Assembly (NCBI RefSeq): GCF_003252755.1
Contig: NZ_QEPT01000010.1
Location: forward strand, 1 to 55,629
DNA: 55,629 nucleotides
Direction of reading: 5' to 3'
Source: Haemophilus parainfluenzae
GTDB lineage: Bacteria > Pseudomonadota > Gammaproteobacteria > Enterobacterales > Pasteurellaceae
A model generated the notes under the pieces. It was given only the letters and a program-made list of their open reading frames with translations. It was not told the DNA's origin and made no database searches. This document shows, piece after piece, positions 30,628 through 39,112 of the stretch (position 1 is its first letter; every line of letters starts with the position of its first letter). Made by a program: the position numbers and the translations under genes.

Positions 30628-32481
30628 TTAGCCCTTTATAAAGGCGATAATTTGCTCTTCAATCCCTTTTTCATCTAATTTAATTTCAGCAAGTGCTTCT
30701 TGTTGTGTACCTTGCGGAATAAAGATATCAGGTAAACCAAGTTGTAAAAGTGCGGTTGTTTTTCCATGAGAATTTAGCACTTCTGAAACAGCAGAACCTG
30801 CGCCACCTTGAATCGCATTTTCTTCCAATGTCACAATGACGTCATGGGTATCTGCCATTTCTAGAATACGAGCTTCATCAATTGGTTTTACAAAGCGCAT
30901 ATCGACAACAGTTGCATTGAGTTTTTCTGCCACAGATAAAGCGGCAGGTAAGAGTGTGCCAAAATTCAGAATCGCGATTTTTTCACCTTGACGAACCATT
31001 TTTGAACGACCAATTTCTAATTCAGCAAGTGGGGTTAATTCTACGCCGATTGCATTTCCACGCGGATAACGTACCGCAGCAGGTTTACCACATTTATAAC
31101 CCGTATAAAGCATTTGGCGGCATTCATTTTCATCACTTGGTGTCATAATGATTATATTCGGAATGCAGCGCATAAAACTTAAATCAAACGCACCTTGGTG
31201 AGTCTGACCATCCGCTCCTACAATACCAGCTCGGTCTATGGCAAAGAGAACAGGTAAGTTTTGAATGGCGACATCATGAATAAGTTGATCGTAAGCACGT
31301 TGTAAGAAGGTAGAATAAATTGCTACAACAGGTTTATAACCACCGATTGCAAGGCCCGCAGCAAAAGTGACAGCATGTTGCTCAGCGATGGCAACATCAA
31401 AATATTGTTGCGGGAATCGTTCTGAAAATTCAACCATGCCGGAACCTTCACGCATTGCAGGTGTGATGCCCACTAATTTATCGTCTTGTTCTGCCATTTC
31501 ACATAACCAATCACCAAAGATTTTTGAATAGGTTGGTTTGGCATTTGATTTCGGGAGTTGACCGCTTGTTGGGTCAAATTTTGGCACACCATGGAAACCA
31601 ATAGGGTCTTTTTCTGCAGGCTCGTAACCTTTCCCTTTTTTGGTTTTGATGTGTAAGAATTGTGGGCCTTTAAGATCGCGCATATTGCTTAAGGTAGCAA
31701 TTAATTCATCAATATTATGCCCATCAATTGGTCCAATATAGTTAAAACCGAGCTCTTCAAAAAGCGTACTTTCTGGAGAGAACATTACACCTTTCATGTG
31801 CTCTTCAGTTTTCTTCATAAAGTTTTTAACAGTAGGAACCTTATCTAAAATTTTCTTACTGCCGTCACGAACTGTTGAATATAATGAGCCCGAGAAAATA
31901 CGGGCTAGGTGATTATTTAATGCCCCCACATTTTCAGAAATAGACATTTCATTGTCATTTAAAATAACCAACATGTCAGTATGCAAAGAACCTGCGTGGT
32001 TTAAAGCTTCAAACGCCATACCTGCAGTAATTGCACCGTCACCAATCACACAAACGGTTTTACGACCCGCATTTTCACGTTCTGCCGCCACAGCAATACC
32101 CAGTCCGGCACTGATTGAAGTGGAAGAGTGCCCAACACTTAATACATCAAACTCACTTTCTTCACGCCAAGGGAAAGGATGAATACCGCCTTTTTGGCGA
32201 ATGGTAGACATTTGATCACGACGACCCGTCAAAATTTTGTGTGGGTAAGCTTGATGTCCCACATCCCAAATTAATTGATCAAAAGGAGTTTTAAAAATGT
32301 AGTGTAGCGCAACAGTCAATTCAACAGTACCAAGACCAGATGCCAAATGGCCACTAGTTTGACTAACGGATTCCAACAGATAACTTCGCAATTCCTGACA
32401 AAGTTGCGGAAGCTGATCTTTATTTAAAAGACGCAAATCTTCCGGCGAATTAATTAAGGATAAAAGAGGATAATTGTTCAT
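30628..32481 (-). CDS. dxs: 1-deoxy-D-xylulose-5-phosphate synthase
   Basis: A TPP enzyme that condenses pyruvate and glyceraldehyde-3-phosphate, the first step of the MEP isoprenoid pathway. It has 617 residues (E. coli 620). [15 protein letters not shown] and the TPP/Mg motif [18 protein letters not shown] with LNDNEMSIS are clear; the transketolase pyrimidine domain has [15 protein letters not shown]. It is the third gene of xseB-ispA-dxs, reading leftward. Confidence 0.97.
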   Translation of the reverse strand: MNNYPLLSLINSPEDLRLLNKDQLPQLCQELRSYLLESVSQTSGHLASGLGTVELTVALHYIFKTPFDQLIWDVGHQAYPHKILTGRRDQMSTIRQKGGIHPFPWREESEFDVLSVGHSSTSISAGLGIAVAAERENAGRKTVCVIGDGAITAGMAFEALNHAGSLHTDMLVILNDNEMSISENVGALNNHLARIFSGSLYSTVRDGSKKILDKVPTVKNFMKKTEEHMKGVMFSPESTLFEELGFNYIGPIDGHNIDELIATLSNMRDLKGPQFLHIKTKKGKGYEPAEKDPIGFHGVPKFDPTSGQLPKSNAKPTYSKIFGDWLCEMAEQDDKLVGITPAMREGSGMVEFSERFPQQYFDVAIAEQHAVTFAAGLAIGGYKPVVAIYSTFLQRAYDQLIHDVAIQNLPVLFAIDRAGIVGADGQTHQGAFDLSFMRCIPNIIIMTPSDENECRQMLYTGYKCGKPAAVRYPRGNAIGVELTPLAELEIGRSKMVRQGEKIAILNFGTLLPAALSVAEKLNATVVDMRFVKPIDEARILEMADTHDVIVTLEENAIQGGAGSAVSEVLNSHGKTTALLQLGLPDIFIPQGTQQEALAEIKLDEKGIEEQIIAFIKG

Positions 32482-32550
32482 ATATTCCTTAGTCCTAAAA
32501 TTTAAAAAAGTGACCGCACTTTGATAAATTAAAAATAAGTGCTGTCACCA

Positions 32551-33444
32551 TTAACTTTTACGATTGACAATAAATTCAGCTAATGCACGCAGTGCTGTGG
32601 TATCAAAAGGTAAATTGTCTAATTGGTGTAAGGCAATTTGATAGAGTTCTTGCGCTTTTTGTTTTGCGCCATCTAATCCTAATAGTTTTGGATAAGTGCT
32701 TTTATCTAAATCTAAATCAGAACCTACCGGTTTACCGATTTCCGCACTGTCGCCTTCAATATCTAAAATGTCATCCTGTACTTGGAAAGCTAAACCAATA
32801 GTTTGTGAATAACGTTCCAGTTGTTGCTCTAATTTCTTGTTTTCAAAGTGAGGAGAACAGATAAAACCCAGTTTTAATGCCGCCGTTAGCAATGCACCAG
32901 TTTTATTGCGATGGATAAGTTCTAATTCAGCTAAATTAACTTGTTTATGCTCAGAAATTAAATCTAAGCTTTGCCCTAAACACATGCCTTGTACGCCAGA
33001 TGCTTGAGCCAATACTTTCACTAATTGCAATTTTTGTTCTGTAGAAAGAGAAGGGGCTTCAGTAAGAATTTCAAAGGCAAATGTTTGTAACGCATCGCCA
33101 GCTAAAATGGCCGTCGCTTCATCAAAAGCAATATGACAAGTTGGTTGACCACGACGAAGTTCATCATTGTCCATGGCAGGCAAATCATCATGAATTAAAG
33201 AATAAGCGTGAATAGACTCAATGGCTGCTGCCGCGTAATCTAAAGCAGTCGTTTCTGCCCCCAGCATTTTACCTGTTGCATAGACAAGGAAAGGGCGAAC
33301 GCGTTTGCCGCCTAGTAATAAACCATATTTCATGGCATCACGTAAAGGGGCATTATAAGAGTCAATTTCTTCAAATTGATTGGCTAAAAACTGATTAATA
33401 CGATCTTGAACTTGTTTGAGTTCAGTGCCGAATTGATAACTCAT
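32551..33444 (-). CDS. ispA: (2E,6E)-farnesyl diphosphate synthase
   Basis: A 297-residue polyprenyl synthase making FPP from IPP and DMAPP/GPP. The two Asp-rich motifs are HDDLPAMDND and QVQDDILDIEGD. GGKRVRP near residue 46 is the IPP site. It lies between xseB (3-bp gap) and dxs (69 bp, with one uptake signal). Confidence 0.97.
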   Translation of the reverse strand: MSYQFGTELKQVQDRINQFLANQFEEIDSYNAPLRDAMKYGLLLGGKRVRPFLVYATGKMLGAETTALDYAAAAIESIHAYSLIHDDLPAMDNDELRRGQPTCHIAFDEATAILAGDALQTFAFEILTEAPSLSTEQKLQLVKVLAQASGVQGMCLGQSLDLISEHKQVNLAELELIHRNKTGALLTAALKLGFICSPHFENKKLEQQLERYSQTIGLAFQVQDDILDIEGDSAEIGKPVGSDLDLDKSTYPKLLGLDGAKQKAQELYQIALHQLDNLPFDTTALRALAEFIVNRKS

Positions 33445-33447
33445 GGA

Positions 33448-33690
33448 TTACTCGTCCCCTTGATAATCACTTAATGGGGCGGTTTCGCTTTTTTGTAACA
33501 AAATTTGAATACGTTGTTCTGCTTGTTGCAAGCGCTCTTGACCAAGTTGAGCCAATTTAATGCCGTTCTCAAATTCTTTCAGCGCATCTTCCAATGGTAA
33601 TTCACCGCTTTCAAGTTTTGCCACAATTGTTTCTAATTGTGCAAGTGTTGTTTCAAAATCAGGTTCAGCATTTGCTGGTTTACGCGCCAT
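33448..33690 (-). CDS. xseB: exodeoxyribonuclease VII small subunit
   Basis: An 80-residue helical protein with the family pattern [26 protein letters not shown] and AEQRIQILL. It pairs with XseA to degrade single-stranded DNA. The xseB-ispA-dxs order is conserved. Four bases separate it from ispA, so coupling is likely. Confidence 0.95.
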   Translation of the reverse strand: MARKPANAEPDFETTLAQLETIVAKLESGELPLEDALKEFENGIKLAQLGQERLQQAEQRIQILLQKSETAPLSDYQGDE

Positions 33691-33857
33691 TAAATTATCC
33701 TTTTCAGATGAATAAATTGCTCCGTATTGTACTTGATTTTTATAGGGATGTTAAAAACTTATTTCAAAGTGCGGTCAGTTTTTCGTGAGAATTTGAACTT
33801 TGTGGGATCTGGAATTTAGCGTACAATACGGCCATTTTTTATTATTCACAGATTATT

Positions 33858-35309
33858 ATGAAATTTATCGTTAAACTTTTTCCTGAAATTATGATTAAAA
33901 GCGAAACCGTGCGTAAGCGTTTCGCGAAAATTTTGACCTCAAATATCCGCAATATTTTACAGAAATATGATGAAGAAACGGCGGTTGTTCGTCATTGGGA
34001 TTACATTGAAGTGCGCTCAAAAAATGAAGGCAATCGTGAAGAGTTGATTGCGCTTTTACAACGCATTCCAGGGATTCATCATTTTTTAGAAGTGGAAGAA
34101 AAACCGTTTACCGATTTACATCATATCTTTGAATTGACGTTAGCGGATGTCGCAGCTCAACTTGAAAACAAAACCTTTTGCGTGCGTGTAAAACGTAAAG
34201 GGAAACATGATTTCAGTTCCATTGAAGCTGAACGTTACATCGGTGGTGGTTTAAATCAGCATATTGAAAGCGCAAAAGTACGCTTAAAAAATCCTGATGT
34301 GACTGTTCGTATTGATATTGAAGATGACAAAATGATGCTGGTAAAAGCTCGTCATGTTGGTCTTGGTGGTTATCCAATTGGGACGCAAGAAGATGTGCTT
34401 TCATTGATTTCAGGTGGCTTTGACTCAGGCGTATCCAGTTATATGCTTATTCGCCGTGGTTCACGTGTGCATTATTGTTTCTTCAATTTGGGCGGCGCAG
34501 CCCATGAAATTGGCGTGAAACAAATGGCTTACCATATTTGGAATCGCTATAGCTCATCTCATAAAGTTCGCTTTATTGCCATTCCTTTTGAAGGCGTAGT
34601 GGGCGAGATTTTAGAGAAAGTTGATAACGGCCAAATGGGCGTCGTGTTAAAACGAATGATGGTGCGAGCTGCAAGTAAAGTTGCACAACGTTTTGATATT
34701 CAAGCCATTGTTACCGGCGAAGCACTCGGACAAGTTTCGAGCCAAACTTTAACCAATTTACGTTTAATTGATGAAGCATCTGATGCGTTAGTATTACGTC
34801 CACTTATTACCCATGATAAAGAACAAATTATCGCGATGGCGAAAGAGATTGGCACAGATGATATTGCCAAATCGATGCCTGAATTCTGTGGGGTAATTTC
34901 TAAAAATCCAACGATTAAAGCGGTACGTGAAAAAATTCTTGAAGAAGAAAATCACTTTGATTTTGGCGTGTTGGAAAGTGCGGTTGAAAATGCACAATAT
35001 TTAGATATCCGCCAAATTGCAGAAGAAACAGAAAAAGAAGTAGTGGAAGTAGATACCATTTCAGTGCTTGGTGAAAACGATATTATTTTAGATATTCGTA
35101 GCCCTGAAGAGACAGATGAAAATCCATTTGAATCAGACGAGCATCAAGTAATGCAGTTGCCGTTTTACAAATTATCTTCGCAATTCGGTTCATTAGATCA
35201 AAGTAAAAACTATGTGCTTTACTGTGAAAGAGGCGTGATGAGTAAACTGCAAGCACTTTATTTAAAAGAAAATGGTTTCACGAATGTGAGAGTTTTTGGG
35301 AAAAAATAA
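33858..35309 (+). CDS. thiI: tRNA 4-thiouridine sulfurtransferase ThiI
   Basis: A 483-residue enzyme for s4U8 in tRNA and for thiazole sulfur. NFLD/THUMP domain about 1-165, PP-loop ATP pyrophosphatase with [15 protein letters not shown] (about 178-192), and a C-terminal rhodanese domain with [15 protein letters not shown] carrying the persulfide Cys. The PP-loop domain also has the conserved disulfide-partner Cys in [10 protein letters not shown]. It is divergent from xseB. Confidence 0.97.
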   Translation: MKFIVKLFPEIMIKSETVRKRFAKILTSNIRNILQKYDEETAVVRHWDYIEVRSKNEGNREELIALLQRIPGIHHFLEVEEKPFTDLHHIFELTLADVAAQLENKTFCVRVKRKGKHDFSSIEAERYIGGGLNQHIESAKVRLKNPDVTVRIDIEDDKMMLVKARHVGLGGYPIGTQEDVLSLISGGFDSGVSSYMLIRRGSRVHYCFFNLGGAAHEIGVKQMAYHIWNRYSSSHKVRFIAIPFEGVVGEILEKVDNGQMGVVLKRMMVRAASKVAQRFDIQAIVTGEALGQVSSQTLTNLRLIDEASDALVLRPLITHDKEQIIAMAKEIGTDDIAKSMPEFCGVISKNPTIKAVREKILEEENHFDFGVLESAVENAQYLDIRQIAEETEKEVVEVDTISVLGENDIILDIRSPEETDENPFESDEHQVMQLPFYKLSSQFGSLDQSKNYVLYCERGVMSKLQALYLKENGFTNVRVFGKK

Positions 35310-35317
35310 GCAAAAAA

Positions 35318-35346
35318 TGACCGCACTTTAACGTGCGGTTTTTTTA
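35318..35346 (+). terminator. terminator of thiI derived from uptake signals
   Basis: ACCGCAC / GTGCGGT arms (35320-35326 / 35333-35339) with a 6-nt loop and a T run. The right arm is a degenerate uptake signal. Confidence 0.85.
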
Positions 35347-36288
35347 TTCGTAATCTAATTCACCCACTAATTCATCGATAGCTTGGGCAAGTAATGTCCG
35401 ATCATGACGATAGCTGATATCATCTGCATTCAAGCGTTTAGCTAAGATTTTAACGGAAGAAATGGCAGACAAATCGACTGCACTTTGTTCACGATAAGGG
35501 GTTATAGCACCATCAATAACGGATTCACCGACGATTTCATTAATTTTCTGAATACGATCGGCTAGTGAAAGCTGAGAGGCTGCACCAATTTCTGTCCCTA
35601 AATTATCAATAAAAATCACTTTCGCTTTGCTATTACGCAGGGCAGTAGCTAATTCAGGTAGCAATAGCGGGGGCATAATACTCGTCATGAAACTTCCAGG
35701 TCCAAGTAAAATGACTTCCGCTTGCTCCAATGCTTGGATGGCTTCTTGTGCGGCTTTAACCATAGGTACTAAGAAAAGTGATTGGGGTAATTCTGTTAAA
35801 TTATCAATGCTCACTTCACCGACAATACTGGAGCCTGAACCTAAACTTGCGGCAAGATGAACAGGTTCTTCTGACATGGGAATAATGTGAGATTTTACTT
35901 TGAGTAGTTCACGAATTAAGTTAATGGCTTCAATAGGGCGAATATGCATATCCTCTAAGGCTTTGAGCATTAAATTACCTAAATTATGCCCAGAAAGTTC
36001 ACCTTCACCAGTAAAGCGGTATTCAAATAATGCAGATGCCGTGCTTGGCTCAATGATGATTTGATTTAAGCAATTACGTAGATCGCCCCATGCAATACCA
36101 CCTTGTTCTTGGCGAATTCGACCCGTTGAACCGCCGTTATCTGTGGTGGTGACTATACCGGTTAAACGCTCTTTCATAAAACTAAGCGCCGATAATACAC
36201 GCCCTAATCCATGGCCACCACCAATGGCAACAATATGTTTGATTTCGTCTAAATGTTCATGACGGCTGTGACGAGATAAATCAGACAT
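35344..36288 (-). CDS. YvcK/YbhK family putative gluconeogenesis factor
   Basis: A 314-residue protein of the YvcK/CofD-like family. It has AIGGGHGLGRVLSAL near the N-terminus (nucleotide-sugar-type Rossmann loop), TDNGGSTGRIR, and GDLRNCL. In Bacillus, YvcK binds UDP-sugars and affects cell-wall growth on gluconeogenic carbon; the role in Haemophilus is unproven. It is divergent from moaA, as ybhK is in E. coli. AAGGAAG precedes the ATG. Confidence 0.92.
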   Translation of the reverse strand: MSDLSRHSRHEHLDEIKHIVAIGGGHGLGRVLSALSFMKERLTGIVTTTDNGGSTGRIRQEQGGIAWGDLRNCLNQIIIEPSTASALFEYRFTGEGELSGHNLGNLMLKALEDMHIRPIEAINLIRELLKVKSHIIPMSEEPVHLAASLGSGSSIVGEVSIDNLTELPQSLFLVPMVKAAQEAIQALEQAEVILLGPGSFMTSIMPPLLLPELATALRNSKAKVIFIDNLGTEIGAASQLSLADRIQKINEIVGESVIDGAITPYREQSAVDLSAISSVKILAKRLNADDISYRHDRTLLAQAIDELVGELDYE

Positions 36289-36451
36289 TTTTCTTCCTTT
36301 TTTACCTATAAATAATTATAAAAAATAATGTTATATATTTTTTTATATAAGTTAATGCTGTTATTTTTATCAATATAGTCGGGTTATTCTACCAAATTAT
36401 TGCTATTAACCGCTTGCTTTTATTACAATACCAACACAATTTATTTTTAAC
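36289..36451. other. AT-rich divergent promoter region, YvcK-like gene / moaA
   Basis: A very AT-rich gap upstream of the Moco riboswitch. It must hold promoters for both directions, but none stands out clearly. Confidence 0.5.
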
Positions 36452-36563
36452 GCATAACTCCGAGCTTGTTTAGCCTAAGTTTCACAAGAAATATGGTGGC
36501 AAGCCAATAACGCGGTACGTTATTCAGGGATACGCTGGAAACGGTTTATCCTCTCCATATTTA
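36452..36563 (+). promoter_or_regulatory. molybdenum cofactor (Moco) riboswitch
   Basis: The leader of moaA holds the conserved Moco RNA segments ACTCCGAGC, CCTAAGTTTCAC, GGTGGCAAGCC and the paired AAATATGG / CCATATTT closing helix (about 36489 and 36555). It matches the leader of E. coli moaA in sequence and position. Binding of Moco (or the tungsten form) is expected to turn the operon down. It ends just before the AAGGTG ribosome site. Confidence 0.9.
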
Positions 36564-36575
36564 GAAAGGTGTAAA

Positions 36576-37589
36576 ATGCAATCCATTCCTATCAAGAACG
36601 TAGGAGAGTCTCGCTTAGTCGATCCTTTCCAACGCCAATATTACTATCTACGACTGTCGATTACCGATCAGTGTAATTTTCGTTGTACCTATTGTTTACC
36701 TGATGGTTATCAACCCGAAGCTAACAAACCAAGTTTCTTAACCTTAAAAGAAATTACCCATCTTGCTCAAGCGTTTGCTGAAATGGGCACAGAGAAAATC
36801 CGTTTAACGGGTGGCGAACCGACTTTACGCAAAGATTTTATTTCTATTGCTGAAAGTATTGCTAACATTGATGGCATTCGTCAATTAGCCGTTACGACAA
36901 ATGGCTATCGCATGGCAAAAGATGTGGCTGATTGGAAGAAAGCAGGGATTACGTCTATTAACGTCAGTGTTGATAGCTTAGATCCAAAAATGTTCCATCA
37001 AATTACGGGTATCAATAAATTTGATGACGTGATGCGTGGTATCGATCGTGCATTTGAAGTGGGCTACAACAAAGTTAAAGTCAATTCAGTTTTAATGAAA
37101 AATTTGAATGACAAAGAGTTTGAGCAATTTCTTGTTTGGGTGAAAGATCGCCCAATTCAAATGCGCTTTATCGAACTCATGCAAACGGGCGAAATGGATA
37201 GTTTCTTTGATAAATTCCATCTTTCAGGACAAGTATTAGCGGATAAATTGCTGCAAAACGGTTGGCAATTACAACACAAATCCCATACTGATGGTCCAGC
37301 TAAAGTATTTACGCATCCTGATTATGCAGGCGAAATTGGCTTAATTATGCCTTATGAGAAGAATTTCTGCGCAAGCTGTAATCGTCTTAGAGTATCAGCG
37401 AAGGGCAAACTTCATCTCTGTCTATTCGGCGAAGAAGGCATTGAATTACGTGATTTATTGCAATCCCATGAACAGCAAGATATTTTGCAAGCACGTATTT
37501 TTTCTGCATTGCAAGGCAAACGTGAACATCATTATTTGCATATCGGTGATAGTGGCGTAAGAAATCATTTAGCTTCTATCGGTGGCTAA
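36576..37589 (+). CDS. moaA: GTP 3',8-cyclase MoaA
   Basis: A radical-SAM enzyme starting molybdopterin synthesis from GTP. It has 337 residues. The SAM cluster motif is CNFRCTYC (about 33-40). A second cluster is bound by [18 protein letters not shown] near residue 270. The C-terminal GG tail needed for activity is present (LASIGG). First gene of moaA-C-D-E, under riboswitch control. Confidence 0.98.
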   Translation: MQSIPIKNVGESRLVDPFQRQYYYLRLSITDQCNFRCTYCLPDGYQPEANKPSFLTLKEITHLAQAFAEMGTEKIRLTGGEPTLRKDFISIAESIANIDGIRQLAVTTNGYRMAKDVADWKKAGITSINVSVDSLDPKMFHQITGINKFDDVMRGIDRAFEVGYNKVKVNSVLMKNLNDKEFEQFLVWVKDRPIQMRFIELMQTGEMDSFFDKFHLSGQVLADKLLQNGWQLQHKSHTDGPAKVFTHPDYAGEIGLIMPYEKNFCASCNRLRVSAKGKLHLCLFGEEGIELRDLLQSHEQQDILQARIFSALQGKREHHYLHIGDSGVRNHLASIGG

Positions 37590-37677
37590 AAGAAAATAGG
37601 TGAATTTTATTGTTCACTTATTTTGCTTTCGTCACACATGTAAAACATTCAATATTTTAACCGCACTTTATTTTATT

Positions 37678-38160
37678 ATGACTACATTTACGCATATCAA
37701 TTCTCAAGGTGAAGCCAATATGGTGGATGTTTCTGCAAAGGCAGAGACCGTTCGTGAAGCTCGAGCTGAAGCCATTGTGACCATGTCAAAAGAAACTCTT
37801 TCCATGATCGTGGAAGGCAAACATCACAAAGGCGATGTATTTGCTACAGCACGTATTGCAGGTATTCAAGCAGCAAAACGTACTTGGGAACTTATCCCGC
37901 TTTGCCATCCATTGTTACTTTCTAAAGTAGAAGTGAATTTAGAACCGTTACTTGAAACAAACCAAGTTCGTATTCAATCTCTTTGTAAATTAACCGGAAA
38001 AACAGGTGTAGAAATGGAAGCATTAACGGCAGCAAGCGTAGCAGCCTTAACCATTTACGATATGTGTAAAGCCGTACAAAAAGACATGGTAATTGAGCAC
38101 GTTCGCCTGTTAGAAAAGAGCGGTGGAAAATCCGGTCATTTTATTGCGGAGGAAAAATAA
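37678..38160 (+). CDS. moaC: cyclic pyranopterin monophosphate synthase MoaC
   Basis: A 160-residue enzyme converting the MoaA product to cPMP. It has [33 protein letters not shown] and [18 protein letters not shown]. The ATG at 37678 gives the normal N-terminus ([13 protein letters not shown]); the frame is open further upstream but without homology. There is no Shine-Dalgarno; an uptake signal (ACCGCACTT) occupies the place instead. Confidence 0.96.
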   Translation: MTTFTHINSQGEANMVDVSAKAETVREARAEAIVTMSKETLSMIVEGKHHKGDVFATARIAGIQAAKRTWELIPLCHPLLLSKVEVNLEPLLETNQVRIQSLCKLTGKTGVEMEALTAASVAALTIYDMCKAVQKDMVIEHVRLLEKSGGKSGHFIAEEK

Positions 38161-38161
38161 G

Positions 38162-38407
38162 ATGTTAAATGTTTTATTTTTTGCTCAAACTCGAGAATTA
38201 ATTGGGGAAGATTCTATTCAGCTTGAAGGCGATTTTGCGACAGCAGAAGCGGTGCGTGAACATCTCGCTCAAAAAGGTGATAGATGGGCGTTAGCGTTAG
38301 AAAAAGGGAAGCTTTTAGTCGCTATCAATCAAACCTTGATGCCATTAGAAAGTGCGGTCAAAAATGGGGATGAAATTGCATTTTTCCCACCTGTAACAGG
38401 GGGCTAA
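38162..38407 (+). CDS. moaD: molybdopterin synthase sulfur carrier subunit MoaD
   Basis: An 81-residue ubiquitin-like protein ending in VTGG, the Gly-Gly that is thiocarboxylated. GGAGG lies within the end of moaC, and the start is the ATG at 38162. Contains an uptake signal. It abuts moaE without a gap. Confidence 0.96.
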   Translation: MLNVLFFAQTRELIGEDSIQLEGDFATAEAVREHLAQKGDRWALALEKGKLLVAINQTLMPLESAVKNGDEIAFFPPVTGG

Positions 38408-38860
38408 ATGACGGATATTCAAATTTCAGTACAAGAACAGCCTTTCGATCAAAATGTTGTTTACCAATGGCTTTCTGAGCAACATTCAGTTGGCGCAACG
38501 GTTATTTTCGTGGGTAAAGTTCGCGATCTTAATTTAGGTGATGAAGTGTCCAGCTTATACTTAGAACATTATCCCGCCATGACAGAAAAAGCCTTACGTG
38601 AAATTGTAGAACAAGCGAAAGCCCGTTGGAATATTCAGCGAGTGTCTGTAATTCATCGTGTGGGACTTTTACATACTGGCGATGAAATTGTTTTAGTTGG
38701 TATAAGTTCCGCTCACCGAGGTGATGCTTATCACGCCAATGAATTTATTATGGACTTCTTAAAATCAAAAGCTCCGTTTTGGAAAAAAGAACAAACCAAT
38801 CAAGGCGAACGTTGGATTGAAGCAAGAGAGAGCGATAAAAAAGCGTTAAGTAAGTGGTAA
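38408..38860 (+). CDS. moaE: molybdopterin synthase catalytic subunit MoaE
   Basis: A 150-residue large subunit of molybdopterin synthase. It has ATVIFVGKVRDLN, VIHRVGLLHTGDEIVLVG, and the catalytic Lys region FLKSKAPFWKKE. Its ATG directly follows the moaD stop, so translation is coupled. A terminator follows. Confidence 0.97.
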   Translation: MTDIQISVQEQPFDQNVVYQWLSEQHSVGATVIFVGKVRDLNLGDEVSSLYLEHYPAMTEKALREIVEQAKARWNIQRVSVIHRVGLLHTGDEIVLVGISSAHRGDAYHANEFIMDFLKSKAPFWKKEQTNQGERWIEARESDKKALSKW

Positions 38861-38873
38861 TTCAATATAAAAA

Positions 38874-38900
38874 ATATGGTCATTTTATGGCCATTTTTTC
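38874..38900 (+). terminator. rho-independent terminator of the moa operon
   Basis: Stem ATGGTCAT / ATGGCCAT (38876-38883 / 38887-38894, one G-U) and a T run. Confidence 0.85.
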
Positions 38901-38907
38901 TTTCTGT

Positions 38908-38918
38908 AAAAAAAAAAA
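38908..38918 (+). repeat. poly-A tract of 11 upstream of the adhesin gene
   Basis: Eleven A in a row, about 195 bp upstream of the adhesin start codon. It is long enough to slip during replication, but it is far from any recognised promoter. Confidence 0.7.
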
Positions 38919-39112
38919 CATAACCGTATTTTGGTATGTGATGGGATAATTTATGAATTTTTTATCTTTCAATAAGAAAGATTATTTTATTGAATGATGT
39001 GTAAAATAATGTAAATCCAGTATTCATTGTAATAAATATTGTATTATACTTGTACAGTATTGTTCAGGGTTCTTTGTATTTGAATATAACCATATACAAT
39101 AGGAAATTAATT

